A stretch of DNA of 64,000 nucleotides from Prostheceraeus crozeri (taxonomy: Eukaryota > Platyhelminthes > Polycladida > Euryleptidae): assembly GCA_907163375.1 (NCBI GenBank), contig CAJQUW010000515.1:425115-489114 (forward strand), given 5' to 3'. Under the pieces are notes generated by a model, which saw only the letters and a list, made by a program, of their open reading frames with translations, ran no database searches and was not told where the DNA came from. Both the position numbers and the translations under genes were made by a program. Below are positions 59,801 to 64,000 of this stretch, one piece after another. Every line of letters starts with the position of its first letter. Within the stretch, counting starts at the first letter, position 1.

Positions 59801-60665
59801 GTTGTCATTTAAAACACACTTCCTTCACAATTCAAACACAATGCCCTCACTTGACTGCGCGTGAATTAAGAACAAATTATTTTGATTGTGCTACACCGAA
59901 AAGCATTCAAAAAGTTAATACATAAGCATAATGGTCATTATTATTCATATTCGTCGATGCGACAATAGTCAGGTTATTACTTGTTGAAGTATCACCCTAC
60001 GTCAGATATCACACAGTCTAGAGTGAGAGAGGCGGATATACAAGAAAAGCAGTTAAAAAACAAGCAGGACAATATGTATGGTGCAAAATCTCAAATAAGT
60101 GCAGTAACATCAAATTTACGAGTTCACAAGTGATATGGTGGAATAATCAGCAGAATACGAATAAATTACGGACAATCAGTTGAGTTGAGATCTACTTGCT
60201 TGCGTGAAAGAATAGCATTCGGTACAGAACTTTTGCTCAACTGTTCGTCTGTGTATGCGATTCGTAGTTCAATGGCAAACCTATTGGTTAAGATAACCTG
60301 AGTGGTCGTGGGTTCCAGTCCCACCAGTCGTAGTCTTTTTCAGGCTGATTTGATTTGAGACTTATTGAAATCCCTTTTATGCGCATGGATCTGCATAACC
60401 GGAGAATTTCGCATTATCAAACTAGAACAATAAGTCTATCTGCTCCATTCTTATTTATTGAGATTTATTGCAGTTGACACTCACCATCAACAGTGTCATC
60501 ATCTGAGTCAGTGTCACGCAGATTAATACCATTTGTAAGATCCTTGGCGAGACGATTCATACTATCCTCTTCATCCTCCTCAACAACGGCGGGTTGGCCA
60601 TCTTCTGGTGCTGTGATGTTCAGGCCTCCGCCTCCGCTCTTCACTTGCTGTCGCAACGCATGAAG
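23587..60665 (-). CDS. ACBD3: ACBD3/GCP60, C-terminal half including the GOLD domain (four exons, 5' part missing)
   Basis: Four exons join into 249 codons plus stop: 60665-60485, 59287-59163, 37732-37558, 23855-23587. All borders are GT-AG and phases agree (1, 0, 1). ACBD3 is a Golgi scaffold; its GOLD domain binds giantin and other membrane-protein partners and its middle region recruits PI4KB. Here an acidic linker leads into [16 protein letters not shown], then the GOLD core [19 protein letters not shown], the acidic [13 protein letters not shown] loop, and the C-terminal [11 protein letters not shown] ... SYSLWRSK ... YYRVYFIK, all hallmark ACBD3 strings. The acyl-CoA-binding and Gln-rich exons are not seen and should lie right of 64000 or in the unread intron. 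Introns of 1.2, 21.4 and 13.7 kb are packed with transposons. Identification is from memory of the human and fly proteins. Confidence 0.93.
23856..24231 (-). repeat. tRNA-like SINE head at about 24022-24098
   Basis: On the minus strand: TGGCCTTGTGGTAGAGTGC matches a pol III A box, and GGTTCAAACC about 35 bases on matches a B box. The T stem is poorly paired, so it is degenerate. Within the last ACBD3 intron. The rest of 23856-24231 shows nothing. Confidence 0.4.
24232..24648 (-). CDS. Coding-like 138-aa frame, unrecognised
   Basis: [20 protein letters not shown] start, a hydrophilic N-terminal half, then a better-folded-looking half (FEISHQ..., [40 protein letters not shown]). It lies in the last ACBD3 intron on the same strand. 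A ~45-bp part ([15 protein letters not shown]) recurs at 57030-57085 as [13 protein letters not shown], so at least part is repeat-derived. No function assigned. Confidence 0.25.
   Translation of the reverse strand: MHNMKKDSEVLDHENGEEKGRRIPTATCTTQVSDPQTWGGKDDKREERNVALKFPTSIFPQAVPHFEISHQCKKSHHSITGRIDVKFQVIRINDLKKGDPKFGCDWISSTVALAELKEVVESSEMYRRQFMPAMPIHL
25453..25695 (+). CDS. Pogo transposase N-terminus, psq helix-turn-helix
   Basis: 80 codons starting [40 protein letters not shown] then [20 protein letters not shown] is the classic Pipsqueak/CENP-B-type DNA-binding motif. The frame diverges after ~residue 70. It is upstream of the 25972 exon. Confidence 0.75.
   Translation: MARRPRHEYSETDLKSAIHLVRKGSSIYKAAKRFKIPRQTLRDKVHGKHSGSIGKPTTFTKEEESKMSTYGITMAKMDSA
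25972..26246 (+). CDS. Pogo transposase second exon, catalytic domain absent
   Basis: A strong acceptor (CTTTTCTGTTGCACAG) precedes [40 protein letters not shown], the second (CENP-B-type) DNA-binding helices. It goes straight into a tail [20 protein letters not shown] ... GPSKKKRQ with a nuclear-signal-like end. The DDE/D catalytic core that should lie between is missing, so it encodes at most a DNA-binding protein. Confidence 0.6.
26649..27139. other. ACBD3 intron, nothing else seen
   Basis: No coding or repeat signal beyond short chance ORFs. Confidence 0.4.
27140..28655 (-). mobile_element. hAT transposon with 6-bp target duplication
   Basis: Ends CAGGGTTGCCAC (left) and GGTGGCAACTCTG (right), flanked by GATAAT at 27134-27139 and 28656-28661. 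1516 bp. Contains the 3' part of a hAT transposase on the minus strand. Confidence 0.8.
27620..28500 (-). pseudogene. hAT transposase C-terminal region, decayed
   Basis: In order on the minus strand: [53 protein letters not shown]; then in another frame [19 protein letters not shown], the hAT dimerisation motif; then [14 protein letters not shown] and a coiled-coil tail ([40 protein letters not shown]). The frame changes several times and the N-terminal BED finger and catalytic parts are missing. Confidence 0.7.
28656..30343. other. ACBD3 intron, no gene seen
   Basis: AT-rich. Near 30262-30350 an inverted pair GAGATGTAAGTAGA / TCTACTTACATCTC with ~45-bp spacer overlaps the donor of the exon below. 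Confidence 0.4.
30344..30513 (-). CDS. Possible THAP-domain exon fragment
   Basis: Acceptor CCTATGATTGAGCAG, donor GAGAT-GTAAGTAG (perfect consensus). Frame: [55 protein letters not shown]. The [10 protein letters not shown] string resembles the KRRLKPDAVPTLF end of THAP zinc fingers, and position near the domain end fits. It lies within an ACBD3 intron on the same strand; probably a fragment of a THAP gene or P-like transposon. Weak. Confidence 0.3.
30763..31682 (-). mobile_element. hAT-like transposon with 5-bp target duplication
   Basis: TIRs CAGGGTTCATACAG (30763) and CTGTATGAACCCTG (to 31682); TAATT flanks at 30758-30762 and 31683-31687. 920 bp. Carries a coiled-coil exon on the minus strand. 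Confidence 0.75.
31235..31456 (-). CDS. Coiled-coil exon in a hAT element
   Basis: Acceptor TTATAATATGCTAG then 73 codons to [75 protein letters not shown] long heptad-type coiled coil like the C-terminal tails of invertebrate hAT proteins. The rest of the transposase is absent from this short element. Confidence 0.45.
   Translation of the reverse strand, partial: TKISGSARRSEEEGDRWRKEAEKERKRLCLEISKLEQSKEKLQKTAASELLVINKQIFDLKEQLKQRVSIFRF
31912..32325 (+). pseudogene. hAT transposase N-terminus with degenerate BED finger
   Basis: [51 protein letters not shown] follows the BED pattern (W-x2-F ... CxxC ... H-x4-H) but the two Cys are replaced (FQKS), so the finger is lost. A Ser-rich linker follows, and more transposase-like sequence in other frames continues to about 32490. 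Element ends not found. Confidence 0.55.
32831..32985. mobile_element. Fold-back MITE, 155 bp, TA target
   Basis: CAGGATGCGGCATAAAAAAT at 32831 and its complement ending 32985 (TTATGCCGCACCCTG), flanked by TA on both sides. Arms extend ~50 bp with mismatches. Tc1/mariner type by target site. Confidence 0.75.
33180..34713 (-). mobile_element. Tc1 transposon copy A (left palindrome arm)
   Basis: Outer end CAGTCCGTTTCATAAAAAGT at 33180 next to TA. The other end stops at CAATGATAT before TA (34714-34715) without a TIR. Near-identical in inverse orientation to copy B. Holds a broken transposase gene. Confidence 0.75.
33337..34331 (-). pseudogene. Tc1-type DD34E transposase, broken
   Basis: N-terminal part (34331-33840): paired-type helix-turn-helix [20 protein letters not shown], a GRPRKTSKR hook, a second helix set, and [11 protein letters not shown] with the first catalytic Asp. 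It ends at a TAG after LWIKSD. After a frameshift near the CCCGGG run the product resumes: [19 protein letters not shown], then FMDDNATCH (second Asp) and 34 residues later [11 protein letters not shown] (Glu). So DD34E is present but the gene has at least one stop and one frameshift. Copy B shares the TAG. Confidence 0.8.
34837..35998 (+). mobile_element. Tc1 transposon copy B (right palindrome arm), internally deleted
   Basis: Inverse of copy A. Right end GAAACGGACTG at 35998 with TA; left end begins ATGTCATTG after TA, lacking a TIR exactly as in copy A. About 370 bp shorter than A owing to an internal deletion near 35270-35300 with local filler repeats. Confidence 0.75.
35217..35841 (+). 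pseudogene. Tc1 transposase remnant of copy B
   Basis: Begins ATGAACAATAACGAG as in copy A, but most of the N-terminal half, including the first catalytic Asp, is deleted. The 35449-35841 frame keeps FMDDNATCH and [11 protein letters not shown] and differs from copy A at one residue (ILKLNV versus ILKRNV). Confidence 0.75.
36122..37557. other. ACBD3 intron, nothing identified
   Basis: No supported gene or repeat. Confidence 0.4.
37558..37732 (-). CDS. ACBD3: ACBD3 exon: GOLD core and acidic loop
   Basis: 175 nt, acceptor TTGCTTCATTTAG, donor AATG-GTAAGCG. Encodes [57 protein letters not shown], near-identical in layout to vertebrate ACBD3. Confidence 0.95.
37733..41264. other. ACBD3 intron, possible decayed coding traces only
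   Basis: 38900-39400 has a protein-like but broken plus-strand stretch ([28 protein letters not shown]). 40696-40893 on the minus strand faintly resembles a hAT core ([13 protein letters not shown]). Neither is firm. Confidence 0.3.
41265..41350 (-). repeat. tRNA-derived SINE head
   Basis: On the minus strand GGATGGCTCATTTGGTTAAG (A-box region) and GGGGTCGAATCTG (B-box region) at tRNA spacing. Confidence 0.55.
42088..42220. repeat. ~32-bp minisatellite, four diverged units
   Basis: Units of GGGCATT[TC] + TTCTGAAGAAAAAGTT. Between 41351 and 42087 nothing else was seen. Confidence 0.75.
42851..42872. repeat. (CA)n microsatellite
   Basis: GCACGCACACACACACACAC; about 9-10 CA units. It creates the tail of a chance minus-strand ORF. 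Confidence 0.9.
42873..47073. other. ACBD3 intron; one possible retroelement tail
   Basis: 45530-45660 has a hairpin-rich string (CTGAAGAAGATGCGCTGTGC, then GCACTGAAAGCGC) like Penelope- or LINE-type 3' tails. Otherwise AT-rich without genes. Confidence 0.3.
47074..47990. mobile_element. hAT-like element with 5-bp target duplication
   Basis: CAGGGTTCCTGCGG at 47074 and CCGCGGGAACCCTG to 47990; ATTTA flanks both ends (47069-47073, 47991-47995). The inner ends are rich in TTCAAGGGTTTTCAAG repeats. 917 bp, no transposase. Confidence 0.8.
48772..51986. mobile_element. hAT-like element with 6-bp target duplication
   Basis: CAGGCCTGTGATTA at 48772 and TAATCACAGGCCTG to 51986; AAACAC flanks at 48766-48771 and 51987-51992. 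Subterminal TTGAGGAATTTGAGG motifs at both ends. 3215 bp with a retroelement fragment inside and no transposase seen. Confidence 0.8.
49589..50208 (-). pseudogene. Reverse-transcriptase-type remnant (Penelope- or LINE-like)
   Basis: [60 protein letters not shown] resembles the C-terminal RT region (TxxYxKxxDFxFPxxxxxFPESN ... SQLIRxARxCS) of non-LTR-type retroelements. Broken, ends unknown. Lies within the hAT element 48772-51986. Confidence 0.45.
51987..53670. other. ACBD3 intron, no gene
   Basis: 53130-53295 holds many CGTTCGTTC-type strings, a diverged simple repeat. Nothing else supported. Confidence 0.4.
53671..54080. mobile_element. PIF/Harbinger-like MITE, GC-rich
   Basis: TIR GGGCGTGCGCGCACTAAGCG plus 11 more matching bases, perfect for 31 bp at both ends; TTA target duplication (53668-53670, 54081-54083). 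410 bp, strongly GC-rich. Overlapping ORFs on both strands come from its palindromic makeup. Confidence 0.85.
54440..56865 (+). mobile_element. CR1/Jockey-group LINE, decayed
   Basis: Endonuclease: [66 protein letters not shown] in frames that shift several times between 54550 and 55140. Reverse transcriptase: [35 protein letters not shown], active-site [12 protein letters not shown] (usual FADD is FDDD here), then [15 protein letters not shown] and [19 protein letters not shown]. At least six frame breaks or stops, so it is dead. Starts just downstream of the Harbinger-like MITE; the 3' end is cut off near VDNLPR without a clear poly(A) or repeat tail. Confidence 0.85.
57040..57559. other. 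Spacer with a short dispersed repeat
   Basis: 57030-57085 (CTCAAACCTGGGGAAGAAG, AAACGAGAAG) matches 24520-24570 inverted at about 85% over ~45 bp. A TATATA-rich run is at 57540-57567. Confidence 0.4.
57560..58140 (-). mobile_element. Penelope-like element, 3' fragment with GIY-YIG endonuclease trace
   Basis: The minus-strand frame at 58139-57927 reads [20 protein letters not shown], then [26 protein letters not shown]: the CxxC-x3-YI-x-TxRxLxxRxxEH pattern of Penelope GIY-YIG endonucleases. Downstream, 57633-57597 is a CTGATGA-stem-GAA hairpin like the tail of such elements. It is a fragment, not whole. Confidence 0.7.
58134..58193. repeat. Fold-back at the 5' break of the Penelope-like fragment
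   Basis: 26-bp arms TTTCATGCGGCGTTTGAGGT... and complement with two mismatches around a 7-9-bp loop. The arms are the same element sequence (KRRMK) in opposite directions. Confidence 0.8.
58194..59162. other. ACBD3 intron, nothing identified
   Basis: No gene or repeat supported. Confidence 0.4.
59163..59287 (-). CDS. ACBD3: ACBD3 exon: start of GOLD domain
   Basis: 125 nt, acceptor TTTTCCATTTGTAG, donor CACG-GTGAGT. Encodes [20 protein letters not shown] then [21 protein letters not shown], equal to the human APSMWTRPQIKDFKEKI region. Phase 1 in, phase 0 out. The TSATAT end joins the IRVPTV of the next exon. Confidence 0.9.
59398..59470 (-). repeat. tRNA-derived SINE head
   Basis: On the minus strand GTGGTTCAATGGTTAGGTGC (A-box region) and GGAAGTCGAGTCC (B-box region) in a ~73-nt tRNA-sized unit, in the 1.2-kb ACBD3 intron. 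Confidence 0.5.
60256..60332 (+). repeat. tRNA-like unit, probably SINE head
   Basis: 77 nt fold as a near cloverleaf: acceptor TGCGATT/AGTCGTA with wobbles, D stem GTAG/CTAT, anticodon stem GGT/ACC around loop TAAGATA, T arm GTGGG-TTCCAGT-CCCAC perfect. One extra base between T arm and acceptor. B box GGTTCCAGTCC is slightly off consensus. Confidence 0.5.
60485..60665 (-). CDS. ACBD3: ACBD3 exon: acidic linker before GOLD
   Basis: 181 nt, acceptor TTTTTTCATAG, donor GATG-GTGAGTG. Encodes [14 protein letters not shown] and an acidic NITAPEDGQ...[17 protein letters not shown] region, matching in position the variable linker after the Gln-rich helix. Phase 0 in, phase 1 out. Confidence 0.8.
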
Positions 60666-61975
60666 CTATGAAAAAATGATGACATGTTTTTGTGACGCAA
60701 CATACGGTACATGTGCTATTTCAGTATTAATTTCTTTTCTTTATTCATTCATACTCGACGAATGCTGTGACGTCAACATGTTAAATAACAAAAATTGTCA
60801 TCCGTAAGTGCTAGTACAGGATCTATCAATAACTTCCATAACAGTCATTTTTCCATTAGACATTTTTAAATATTTGAGTTCACCATTTTATTGAGTTGGG
60901 GTATTAAAAGCAGTAGCTGAAATGGTCATATCATCTCATTCGACGAAATAATCATTGTTCTTCTTGCCTGCCTGCCTTACTTGAAGATTACGCTTGTACT
61001 TCACTTCTTACTTTTTTAAGTAGCACAGAATATAGTAAGAAGTTTGATCTCTGCAAGATAACTTTACAATTACAAAGTAACTTGTAAATGGCTTCTTACA
61101 TTGAGGTGTGGAAACCAAGAACATGCTCATCAGAGCAGTTTTAAAGTATTACTGGTTAAAGGAAACCCTTGTCTGACATTTATTATACAAAATATGAAAT
61201 ATCTTTAGTGTGAAGAAACGAACGACAAAATTATTATTTTCCCCTCTTAATGGATTTTATGAGCATCGACCCAAAAATGTCATATGATTCAAGAAATTCC
61301 ATGATCATTCGTGGCAAAATCGTCTTATGAAAAACTAGCGGAAGTGCATTTGTAGGATGATACAGCTAACAGTCATATAATGAAAAGCATTAAAATATGC
61401 AAACTGGATCTTAAAAGTGGATAGTGATCAAGAAAAGATTTTCCCGCTGAATGAAAATAAATTCACAACAGTCTTCGTTTCTATGATCGGTAATTACTAG
61501 CTGTTAGTGAATATCAAGACATCTTTATAGTAAATAATATTTTCTAGAGTATTTAACAATGTTTTTCTTCGACACATTTTATGTAATTCGTATTTCGCTA
61601 CTGCATGCTATCACAACACTTTCATCCCTCATTCCGGTGCTCTTTTAAGAAAATATCGGCTAGTAAATAATGTGCCGTTTTAAGATAATCCGACTTCGAT
61701 GAAAATTCGAATCGTTCATTTGGAAACGGAAAAGGAAGTGGACCTCCTGTTACGAGAAGCAGCATGGAATAACGCTGTGAGACCTACAACTCTGGAACTA
61801 TTGTCAGGAATGATGGAACTGATCATTGTTGATGGAAAATGATAAAACTTCAATTGCAGAGTCGGACGAAGAACATTGTTTATTAAGACATGAATAAAAC
61901 CATACTAATTTATACGAGTGGCTTGTGTGTATTTTTAACTAATACACTTTTAAATGATTAAATTTTTGCGTCCAG
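60666..61975. other. ACBD3 intron, nothing identified
   Basis: Upstream intron of the 60485-60665 exon. No Gln-rich or acyl-CoA-binding exon found. Confidence 0.45.
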
Positions 61976-63760
61976 TGCGTTGTGCGTCCAGTAAGTTTCC
62001 GGACAAATGTAGAAAAACTGAAAATCTTCGAATTCTGACATGCTGGATCATTAATTTGGCATATGTAGGTTAGCATGATATGCCAAGTTTTAAAAAGTTT
62101 TCGTTTTTTGTTAGTCTACAGGCACACTTCAAAAATATGCGAAAGTTATGTTATTTTGATGAATTTAAAATAAAATAAAGATCTGCTTTTGTGCATAGCA
62201 AATTCGCTGATGGTTGTGTTGTTCAACATTATTTTATCAACAACTAGTGCAATATGACCAGATAAAAATAGCGGGTCTTAAAATTCCCTTTTCAAGCCAA
62301 TACGCTCATGTTAAACACACTTCAACCACCTGACTCTTAAGTCGCAAACGCTTCTTGTAGAATGAAGTTTTCCGAGGAATTCGCGTTTGGATTCCTCCGG
62401 ATCAGAGCTGCATTCAATTGATTGTCCACCACGGAAATGTTATTTCAGATTTCTGTGCAACTACAAATCGGATTGAGAAAAGTCCCGGCTGAATGAGGAT
62501 GGGGAACAAACGTTAACCAGCATCTGTGATAGAAGGCTGCACGATGCTGGATGTGTGAGCAGGAGCGCTGTCATGGAGAAAATGAGACGTTATGACCGGG
62601 GCTTAGCTGCTCGAGCTGTTTGAATGGGATCTGTTAGTGATGAGCGCATGTAACGGTAGACAGTCCTTCCAAAAAAATCAACGAGCACAATCTCTGTTGC
62701 GTTGAAAGAAAATAGCAGTTAAAGCCATCGACGATGGTTAGTTCTCGATCGCGACTTCCAAGGTTTCCCCTCGGCAGTTATTCTCCATTCGAATGGTTCC
62801 CGTTTGGAAGGTGGATTGTGTAGAGACAACAGAGCTTCATCGACAGTAAGAAAACACCACGAATAAAACATTCCCCAAACTCTTCAGTGATGCCCAAATT
62901 CGCAGGAGCCTCCGTTTGTCTTCGACGCAATGTCAGATGTAAGAAATCGGGAGCCGCGAGGAAAAAATAACTACTATTTTTTTCGACACCCATTTCCCAG
63001 AGGGTTCCCAACACTTCCAATGGCTACATTCCACTCCTCATCAAGAGCGGCAATCTCACTGCATCTATCCCTGTTCAGAGGCATTTCCATCGGCTCGGAC
63101 TTCGTGGTTGTCACAGTCTCGGCAGGCCTACTTTCAGGTGGATCATCATTTCATCATTGACATTCTGTCGACATCATCTAAACTCTGCCGCAGAAAAAAA
63201 GCGATAGTCGACCGTGAAGGACATTCGTCGCTCCACAGCAGCCATTTTATCCAGTATTTCGTGATTCTCATTGCTAAGAACACACAGACGAATTGCACGG
63301 CAGCATTCAATCTTTCCAACGCGAAACTCAGACATTGTTGCATGCACAAATGTGATTGATCTCACATCGAACTTCATTGGAGAATCGACGGCTGCGTTGG
63401 GAATACAGTCAGCTGACAAAACTTACTTTTATTAACTTTTACATTTATAATACACAGCTTACAAAACTGTTCCATTCTTATGCACCTGAATATTGTGCAT
63501 TAAGTATCCAACATAGCAGATTCTATTTGATGCATTTTCTTCTTCTGTATCTATCGATAACCCTAAAAATTCACGAAAAAAAATTACAAAAATTTCACGT
63601 ATTTTTTAAAGTAGGCCTGCAGACTAACAAAAAACAAAAACTTTTTAAAACTTGGCATACCATGCTAACCTATATGCCAAATTAATGATCCATCATGCCA
63701 AAATTGAAAGATTTGCAGTTCTTCTACATTTGTCTGGAAACGTATTGGACGCACAACGCA
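61976..63760 (-). mobile_element. Mariner transposon with ~150-bp TIRs, decayed
   Basis: TGCGTTGTGCGTCCAGTAAG at 61976 and its complement ending 63760; similarity extends ~150 bp inwards (GACAAATGTAGAA, ATTAATTTGGCATAT, GCCAAGTTTTAAAAAGTTTT). About 1.79 kb. TA is present at the right end only. Confidence 0.8.
62340..62960 (-). pseudogene. Mariner-family transposase remnant
   Basis: Reading leftwards in shifting frames: DEALLSLHNPPSKREPFEWR (first Asp), HDSAPAHTSSIVQPSITDAG (second Asp) and SRDFSQSDL ... LHRNLK ... HFRGGQSIE, matching HDxAPAHT and SPDLxPSDYHLFRSLKxHLRG of DD34D mariners. Several stops and frameshifts; the N-terminal part is scrambled out to about 63420. Confidence 0.65.
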
Positions 63761-64000
63761 TATAATAATAATCAAAATATTAGTCTTTCAACGTACAATA
63801 TCTCAACTACTATTTGATATATTTGATACACTAACTATATTGATACTACTATTTGATATACTAATTCGTTGATATGACAAACAATTAACTTATTTTTCAT
63901 TTAACTTCTACAGGCTATTTTATTTATATTCTGAAACAGCATGGGGATGCATGATGAGCGGATACGAAAAAGGTAATTTTTATTAATTCTTTAATTTGCT
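63761..64000. other. ACBD3 intron, nothing identified
   Basis: AT-rich with TTTGATATA repeats near 63810-63870. Confidence 0.4.

Noticed and set aside
60666-61975. Search for the ACBD3 Gln-rich and acyl-CoA-binding exons
   Set aside because: No CAG/CAA-rich or ACB-type frame bordered by splice sites is present before the mariner element.

Overview
This is animal (metazoan) nuclear DNA, AT-rich and intron-dominated, with no bacterial operon structure. The clearest host gene is the 3' half of ACBD3/GCP60 (Golgi acyl-CoA-binding-domain protein 3). It lies on the minus strand as four exons at 60665-60485, 59287-59163, 37732-37558 and 23855-23587. Splice phases match at every junction and introns are 1.2, 21.4 and 13.7 kb. 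The acyl-CoA-binding and Gln-rich exons must lie beyond the right edge. The protein and the transposon mix (Tc1/mariner, pogo, hAT, Penelope-like, CR1-type LINE, tRNA-derived SINEs) fit an invertebrate; I cannot name the species.

Layout. 1-4735 is a compact island of small, closely packed genes: a C2H2 zinc-finger gene with 59- and 68-nt introns running off the left edge, several tiny intronless ORFs with their own TATA boxes, a 206-bp x4 tandem repeat and three copies of a 145-bp module. It looks unlike the rest of the window and may be virus-derived, but I recognise no hallmark gene. 5560-11155 is a ~290-bp tandem array split by a young non-autonomous LTR element (6474-10967, 4-bp target duplication, two 1040-bp LTRs). 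13418-20848 is a nest: an outer DNA transposon holds a 6.07-kb CACTA-like element (13612-19685), which holds an old hAT-like MITE.

23587-64000 is ACBD3 and its introns, filled with transposons: pogo (24791-26648), hAT elements with 5- or 6-bp target duplications (27140-28655, 30763-31682, 47074-47990, 48772-51986), a MITE (32831-32985), a palindromic pair of Tc1 copies tangled with a related MITE (33180-36119), a Harbinger-like MITE (53671-54080), a CR1/Jockey-type LINE (54440-56865), a Penelope-like 3' fragment (57560-58140), tRNA-like SINE heads, and a decayed mariner (61976-63760).

Most mobile elements are dead or non-autonomous. Several keep target-site duplications, so insertion order can be read. 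The least explained parts are the left gene island, a set of iterated stem-loops in the LTR element leader, and the Tc1 palindrome whose two arms stop at the same non-TIR point.
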